This document shows positions 58,182 to 64,000 of a DNA stretch of 64,000 nucleotides, one piece after another. A program made the position numbers and the translations under genes. Position 1 is the first letter of the stretch. Every line of letters begins with the position of its first letter. Location: assembly GCA_963921195.1 (NCBI GenBank), contig OY992541.1, forward strand, positions 14,550,644 to 14,614,643, written 5' to 3'. Source of the stretch: Pegoplata infirma. Taxonomy: Eukaryota > Arthropoda > Insecta > Diptera > Anthomyiidae. Under the pieces are notes generated by a model. The model did no database searches. It saw only the letters and a list, made by a program, of their open reading frames with translations, and had not been told where the DNA came from.

Positions 58182-59826
58182 CATGGACGTATTCAGGGGG
58201 AGGCCAGGGGGCCCGGGCCCCCCCCTTTTGGATTGAAAATTTTTAAAAAATGAATGCACACCAACACATAATACAAGTAATAGACATAAGTTTTTCAGTG
58301 TTGCAAATATTTTGGTTTTTGAAGAAAAGATTCTGATATTTAAAAAAAAACTCTTGATTTTGATAAATTTTCGTTTTTAAAAAGTCATTTATATCGAAAT
58401 ATCTGGAAAATATGTATAGAAAACACAATATATTGGGTTTATTTAATGAAAATTATACATCAGGACCATGAAAACAGTTTTCTATAATAAAATTTCAAAC
58501 TCTGAGGATCTAAGAGACTTTTTCTGTATTAAAAATATAAGCTCCTGAAATATTATTGTCATAAAAAATTCTCAGGTTTTAAATTTTTTTTTTTCTAAAA
58601 AAAATTTCATATTTAATTTTTATTCTAGCACTTTTTAAAAAAATCGGGTTTGATTTAAAAAACTTGTGTTTAAAATATTGAAAAAGGACTTAGGACAATA
58701 TTTAAACTGGGAAAAAACTCGATTTCTTTTATTTGAATGAAAGTAAATAAATTTTCATAAAAGAATTTATAGAAGCACCATTAAAAAAAATTAATAACGA
58801 ATTTGGGATCTAGAAATCCATTTTACAAAAATCTACACCTAAAATGTTGCACCAACGCAATGATATGTAACAGTAGATCTGTAAAAAGCGCTAAGAATTA
58901 ATAAAATCCTCAAGTCCAAATATCTCGATAACGGAATGTTCTACATAAATTTGGATTGCTGATTTGGAATCAGGTTCTTTATTATGGCTCTTATGTTAGA
59001 ATACGTAACAGTGAGCACTAAATAAGGCTTTTTTTAAATTTTCAAACATGAATATCTCGAAAATGGAACGCACTAACTTACGTAACAGTAGAACCGTAAA
59101 CACGCATAAATTAGCGGTTTCGAATTTTCAAACACAAATATCGGAAAAATGTTAAACTATTAAAATATTTGGTAAGATAATTTGGAATCAGAAGAGCAAA
59201 ATCAACCTTGTTCATATAGCTTGATTTTTTTGCAATTCAATTGAGTTTTATGCAAAAAGTGTTCGATCGATAATTTTGAAACTTCTCACAAATACATATT
59301 AAAAAAAATAGCAAACTTCTCAGAATTTGATACATTTTTTTCTATAAAAAAATCTTAGATTCAAAGGGAGTTTTTACTATAGAAAAATTCTCAAATTCTA
59401 AGATATTTATGAAGAAGTACTTAAACGCCAAAAAACTTGCACTTTTAAGCCAAGTTTTTGCTCAAGACCAAGACTTTTACGTAACTTAACTAAGTTTTTG
59501 GTAAAAATATAACTCACTAAAACTTTTGCATAATTTAACCAAGTTTTTGTTCAAAAAATGCATAAATCACGCAAAAGCAATTGGTGAATTGTATTTTTAC
59601 CAAAAATTTGGGTAATAACTGTGTAAGTGTTTTTGGCGTGCAGATTCTGAGATGTTTTAAATTTTGATGAGTCTGAGATATTCTTCCGCTAGAAAAATTC
59701 AAAAATTCTGAGGATTATGTTGTACAGGGGGGGGGGGGTAGTCCTAGAAAATAATATTATTTGGTTTTGATTAAAAAAAGTATTTTAGTTGGGCCCCCCC
59801 TTTTCAAATTCCTGGATACGTCGATG
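58182..59826. mobile_element. hAT-like MITE with G/C runs near the ends
   Basis: The ends CATGGACGTATTCAGG and near-complement GGATACGTCGATG have an exact 8-bp duplication GTACCAGT (58174-58181, 59827-59834). 'gggcccgggccccccc' is at the left and 'gggccccccc' at the right. The interior is AT-rich degenerate repeat. Confidence 0.78.
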
Positions 59827-59834
59827 GTACCAGT

Positions 59835-60271
59835 TTTTATGATTTTTTTTGTAAAATTAAAAAAAAGATTAAATCACATTTCCTAAAAATGTTTGCCTCC
59901 TAAAAACGAATCTGACACCAAAAAATTGTATCAAATCGCCTTTTCGAGATATACTTAGCCATTTTTAATTTTTGTGGACCAAGTTCAAATAAATAAAAAT
60001 ATGAATAACTTACAACTTTTCTGATGACAGACTCGTGTTTAGGAGGCCAAAATACTTTAGAAAATGTATCCAACATGTCTGTGCAAAAACCGTGTAGAGT
60101 AGTGTTAATGTTTATATATTTTTAACTAAAATAGTAGTTAACTTTAATTTTTTTAAATACTTTTTTTGTGATTTCGTGTTATATGTATGTTTTTTAGTTT
60201 TTTTTTAATTATTTTTGTTCGGAAGGGGGGGGGGGGCTTTTGGCCACCCCAGAATAATGGCCTAGATACGC
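59835..60271. other. Repeat debris, no gene
   Basis: AT-rich sequence ending in a G-run (about 60223-60236) and 'ggccaccccagaataatggcctagatacgc', which resembles the edge of another G/C-run element like the one at 58182. No gene signal. Confidence 0.35.
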
Positions 60272-60302
60272 TTATGCCAACACCACTCTGTGGTCCAGGG
60301 TA

Positions 60303-60581
60303 CAGATGGTCGCGTGAGTGACTTCTGACTCACACTCACGAGTACTTACACAAACTTCACTCACAATCACGAAACTTTTTTTTATAAAAAAAAAAATTTG
60401 CTTTTTTTGGAATGAAAGAAAATATAAAGAGAAAATAAAGCACGCAAAAAAAAAAATGACTCACGCAAACTCACTCACGCAATTTTTTTTCCACTCACTC
60501 ACAACCACTTGAGTAAAATTGAGTTTCAGTCTCACTCAAGCGTGAATCACGCACAAATTTGCTCATGTGCCCATCTCAAGT
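60303..60581. mobile_element. MITE with CAGATGG.C.C.TGAG ends
   Basis: The ends are related but diverged inverted repeats (AGATGG.C.C.TGAG). The flanks CCAGGGTA and ACAGGGTA differ at one base. 'actcac' words fill the inside. Removing it restores the mini-me start. Confidence 0.55.
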
Positions 60582-60713
60582 ACAGGGTATTGTGAGTTTG
60601 TCTTAATGTTTGCAACTATCCGAAATATTGGTCCTAAACCAATCTTCAAGTATAGCGATCGATTTAGAATCACTTTCTGGGTCGATTTAGCGATGTCCGT
60701 CCATGTAAACATA

Positions 60714-61169
60714 GTGAGCACGATACAGGTCGCAACAATCAATTGATTTGACTGAAATTAAATTTATGCTTCCTTTTTCCCAAGAAAGAAGCCTCTTGAA
60801 ATTAAAAAAAATAATCGGTCCATGTTTTGACCTAGCCCCCATACAAACGCCCCCCAAATTTGGCTAACATTACTTTTATACCCGTAATTTAACAGGTATC
60901 CTTTCGAAATTTGGCATGTGAATAAATAAATACCCAAAAATGTGAGCACGATACAGGTCGCAACAATCAATTGATTTGACTGAAATTAAATTTATGCTTC
61001 CTTTTTCCCAAGAAAGAAGCCTCTTGAAATTAAAAAAAATAATCGGTCCATGTTTTGACCTAGCCCCCATACAAACGCCCCCCAAATTTGGCTAACATTA
61101 CTTTTATACCAGTAATTTAACAGGTATCCTTTCGAAATTTGGCATGTGAATAAATAAATACCCAAAAAA
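60714..61169. repeat. 228-bp tandem duplication
   Basis: 60714-60941 and 60942-61169 are almost identical (for example 'ttataccc' against 'ttatacca'). The overlapping minus-strand ORFs here are the same repeat read twice. A young duplication inside the mini-me-like element. Confidence 0.9.
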
Positions 61170-61872
61170 AACATATTTTGTAATCATATGGAATGTTTCC
61201 AAATTATAAAGAAATCTGACAATTTCTACTTGTTGTTCCCACATTAACAAAAGAGCTAACTTAATTTTGGGATACAATTTTCTTCAAAATAGTTCATAAA
61301 TTTTATCACAATTTAGAAAAATTTAACTAAAAGTTTCGAAATTTTCTACCCATTAGTTTATCATATTTATCTTTTTAGATTTAAGAAAGTTTTTTTTTCA
61401 CTAAGTAAATTTTTTTTAAAGTTGAGAATTTTTTTTTTTTAAAACGGCGATATCTCAACTAAAAACTAAGATTTCAAACCGAAAAAAGCTTGTTGAGCGG
61501 TGTAATTAGACCATTCTTGGATCAAATTAAGTTTGTGCACTAATTAAAGATGTCACAAAATATAGATCCAATCGGTTCATGTTTGGACTTCTGACACATT
61601 TTCACGAAAACACTGGTGTAGGGTATAAGGTCGGTCTTGACCCACTATAATTTTCTTACTTGTTACCATAACTCCAATATAATGGTAATTAAACCATTAT
61701 TTAATTGGTCCCTAAAGTTCTCATCTATGCTGAATGTTATATCGACCACTTGTTCGGTAGGATATCGTGATTAATATGCCTAGATTCAAACTGTGTTAAA
61801 CTATACAATAGCGGCGCAGCCGAATTTTTATTTCAGCCGCGCTGTTCTAAAAAAAACGCGGGGCGCAGCTGA

Positions 61873-61953
61873 AACGCCGCCGCCGCCGAAAATTTTTGCT
61901 CTTCAGCCGCCGCCGAAAATTTTTGCTCTTCAGCCGCCGCCGAAAATTTTGCG
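61873..61953. repeat. 27-bp GC-rich minisatellite
   Basis: About three copies of a unit reading CAGCCGCCGCCGAAAATTTT then 'tgctctt', near the right end of the hAT-type element. It gives the plus-strand ORF at 61793-61993 its Pro/Gln-rich look. Confidence 0.8.
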
Positions 61954-62425
61954 TCGGCTTGCTTCACTGTTGATGATCTGCTTATTCACGTGAACAAGGA
62001 GAGAGTCTTTGTTTTTCTCAAGCATCGGATAATAATTTGAATGCTGTTGCATGATATGTTGAGTGATATCCCAGCTAACAACTTGGGATGGAGTAAAGTT
62101 TTCAAGAAAAAACGTAAGAATATTATTGTTGGAGATAACAACAACAATGATTTAGAAGTCATTGCCAATTTAAAATGGGTTCATCTGTCATCGTTCAAGC
62201 CAAACGTAACGACGGAGCAGATAATTGAGTATGTTGTAAAATATTTCCGTATTGAGAAATCACATTTAAAATGTCACAAGCTCGTGAAATCAAACACCGA
62301 TTTGAATACGCTAAGTAGGATTTCCTTTTAACTTGGCGTTACTGCTGCACTCTATAAGGAGTTGTTTAAAGCCTCTTTGTGGCCTGCTGAAGTCAATGTG
62401 CATCAATTTATTTTTTTTAATTAAT

Positions 62426-62855
62426 GTTATATACTCTGTACTAGCTTACCATCCCGGTACTACGTTACCGGTTGTATTGAATACCGGATAATAGAAAGAT
62501 CAGAATAACTCTATCGATTTCAAAAAATTCCCCTACATAGTCTTTGTTTTATTTACATTTGGACGTTTAAATTTTTCATAAACTAATATTTCAATGAATA
62601 AATTAAACAATAAAATGTGAATAACTTTGCTGGCACTTTATAATGTTAGTTCCGGTGAAAAAAGATATTGACAATTTTCGAGCCCTTATATCAGGATTTT
62701 GGATTTTGAGTGAATAAATATTTCAGTGAAAAAAGAAATTGGAATATAAATAAGTTTGAGTGAAAAAAAAAACATATCTATAAATTTCAGGAAATATAAA
62801 AAGTTTCTATGATTATTATTCCAGGAAATAAAAAAGTACTAAAAAGTTTACTTTC
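62426..62855. other. AT-rich gap, nothing assigned
   Basis: A short 'accggtt..aataccgg' inverted pair lies near 62455-62490; the remainder is AT-rich. No ORF2 of the PHD-finger element is seen here. Confidence 0.4.
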
Positions 62856-63870
62856 GGTACTATTTATAAATGGTACTTTATATAAAAGGCACTTTTTTAT
62901 AAAAGGTAATTTTTATTAAAGGAACTTTTTATAAAAGGTACTTTTTATAAAAGGTATTTTTGTAAAAGGTACTTTTTATAAAAGGTACTTTTTATAAATG
63001 GTACTTTTTATTAAAGGTACTTTTTATAAAAGGTACTTTTTATAAAAGGTACTTTTTATAAAAGGTACTTTTTATAAAAGGTACTTTTTATGAAAGGTAC
63101 TTTTTATAAAAGGTACTTTTTAAAAAAGATGCTTTTTATAAAAGGTACTTTTTATAAAAGGTACTTTTTATAAAAGGTACTTTTTATAAAAGGTACTTTT
63201 TATAAAAGGTACTTTTTATAAAAGGTACTTTTTATAAAAGGTACTTTTTATAAAAGGTACTTTTTATAAAAGGAACTTTTTATAAAAGGTACTTTTTATA
63301 AAAGGTACTTTTTATAAAAGGTACTTTTTATAAAAGGTACTTTTTATAAAAGGTACTTTTTATAAAAGGTACTTTTTATAAAAGGTACTTTTTATAAAAG
63401 GTACTTTTTATAAAAGGTACTTTTTATAAAAGGTACTTTTTATAAAAGGTACTTTTTATAAAAGGTACTTTTTATAAAAGGAACTTTTTATAAAAGGAAC
63501 TTTTTTTAAAAGGTACTTTTTATAAAAGGTACTTTTTATAAAGAGTACTTTTTATAAAAGGTACTTTTTATAAAAGATACTTTTTATAAAGAAACTTTTT
63601 ATAAAAGGTACTTTTTATAAAAGGTACTTTTTATAAAAGGTACTTTTTATAAAAGGTACTTTTTATAAAAGGTACTTTTTATAAAGGTACTTTTTATAAA
63701 AGGTACTTTTTATAAAAGGTACTTTTTATAAAAGGTACATTTTATAAAAGGTACTTTTAATAAAAGGTACTTTTTATAAAAGGCACTTTTTATAAAAGGT
63801 ACTTTTTATAAAAGGTACTTTTTATAAAGGTACTTTTTATAAAGGTACTTTCTATAAAAGGTACTTTTTA
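62856..63870. repeat. Satellite of 16-bp GGTACTTTTTATAAAA units
   Basis: About sixty tandem copies, mostly perfect, with scattered 15-bp units and single-base variants (GGAAC, GGCAC, AGATGC). Copies are more diverged at both edges and most uniform near 63130-63480, as expected from unequal exchange. Each unit carries TATAAAA. Confidence 0.95.
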
Positions 63871-64000
63871 TTGTGCAAAAGGTAGTATTCCAAATTTCAG
63901 GTGTCTAGGAAAATTATATTAGGAAATATAAAAAGTACCAAAAGTACAATATTTTACCCCCTCTGAAACGCAATTTCCAAAAAGGATTTTTTTCAGAATG
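63871..64000. other. Flank of the satellite
   Basis: AT-rich sequence whose words ('aggaaatataaaaagta', 'ttccaaatttcagg') resemble the left flank near 62790-62840, so the satellite may have grown within a small duplicated block. No gene. Confidence 0.35.

Larger units (their letters stand above)
60272..61663 (+). mobile_element. mini-me/DINE-like element with insert and duplication
   Basis: It starts with 'ctctgtggtccagggtattgtgagtttgt' once a MITE is set aside, has 'gatgtccgtcc' as a weak GTCY site, and ends GGTCGGTCTTGACCCAC then TTTTCTTACTTGTT, the same tail as at 17410-17440. It contains a MITE (60303-60581) and an internal 228-bp tandem duplication (60714-61169). Confidence 0.68.
55382..61969. 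mobile_element. hAT-type element, expanded by nested insertions
   Basis: The ends CAGTGAAGCAAGCCG and complement have an exact 8-bp duplication TTGATGAT (55374-55381, 61970-61977). GC-rich subterminal 'gccgccgccgaaaat' words lie at the right and related 'cggctga' words at the left. The interior holds a foldback element, two MITEs and a mini-me-like element. No transposase. Confidence 0.82.
44495..62425 (+). pseudogene. PHD-finger ORF (probable LINE ORF1) in six pieces
   Basis: Pieces at 44495-44653, 50332-50365, 51182-51457, 53374-53729, 55318-55381 and 61978-62425 read as one ORF once the insertions and their target duplications are set aside. The ATG is at 44545. A PHD-type zinc finger runs across the first three pieces (CVTC, CNSC, CFHKSC, then NCNKC). 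The fourth piece is a charged, probably coiled-coil region (SEELKALLHAYINKTNNAIE) and a Ser-rich stretch. The last piece holds KWVHLSSFKPNVTTEQIIEY and LKCHKLVKSNTDLNTLSRIS, a C-terminal domain resembling ORF1 proteins of CR1-type LINEs. In-frame stops occur in pieces three and six. Total about 425 codons. No ORF2 follows. A domesticated host gene is a less likely alternative. Confidence 0.68.
26744..64000 (-). other. Apolpp upstream intron and/or 5' flank
   Basis: The exon ending at 26743 begins with a splice acceptor, so transcription comes from the right. I find no convincing lipid-transfer-module exon on the minus strand between 26744 and 64000. Either the next exon lies beyond the window, making this intron at least 37 kb, or a short exon was missed. 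The interval is almost wholly made of transposable elements, listed separately. Confidence 0.6.

Noticed and set aside
60764..61174. Two minus-strand ORFs with the same protein
   Set aside because: They are the two copies of a 228-bp tandem duplication in a non-coding mini-me-like element.
62856..63870. CRISPR-like regular repeats
   Set aside because: The units are directly tandem with no unique spacers, and the window is an animal genome; it is a satellite.

Overview
The window is eukaryotic. It is AT-rich, has short spliced introns with GT..AG borders, and is packed with animal transposons. The one host gene I recognise is the insect lipoprotein precursor apolipophorin (Apolpp). Apolpp together with BEL/Pao, jockey-type LINE, mini-me/DINE-like and Tc1/mariner elements points to a higher (probably calyptrate) fly. 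In Drosophila melanogaster Apolpp lies on the small, repeat-rich fourth chromosome (Muller element F), so this density of repeats fits an F-element origin; that placement is inference.

Layout. 1-1111: AT-rich degenerate repeats and the possible end of a hAT-like element. 1112-15448: a complete 14.3 kb BEL/Pao LTR retrotransposon on the minus strand, with 660-bp LTRs that look identical, a 5-bp target duplication and one open 1760-codon polyprotein. Its 7 kb leader contains a hAT-type MITE and a dead Tc1-like element. 15461-17640: an AT-rich MITE and old repeat debris. 17665-26743: the last five visible exons of Apolpp on the minus strand (2927 codons plus stop), separated by 65-90 bp introns. 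The first visible exon opens with a splice acceptor, so about 430 N-terminal residues (by comparison with the usual family length) must lie further right; I see none of them before 64000.

26744-64000 is therefore either one very large Apolpp intron or intron plus upstream DNA. It is a transposon graveyard whose nesting can be read from target-site duplications. 27230-32840: an old ~354-bp tandem repeat split by several MITEs. 32843-41466: a Helitron-like block with many degenerate tandem units, itself carrying a hAT element with a DD37E mariner inside, a mini-me element, a 5'-truncated LINE with a (CCTAA)n tail and a MITE with a gene-like segment. 41467-44326: a large foldback element. 44495-62425: a single PHD-finger ORF of about 1.3 kb (probably a LINE ORF1) cut into six pieces by at least five insertions, one of which hosts a 4.5 kb jockey-type LINE. 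62856-63870: a satellite of 16-bp units, each carrying TATAAAA.

Apolpp is the only gene here likely to have a host function. The BEL element looks recently active, and nearly everything else is decayed. The most notable points are the exploded PHD ORF, the BEL element that seems to have moved with fossil DNA transposons inside its leader, and the contrast between tiny downstream introns and a possible >37 kb intron in Apolpp.
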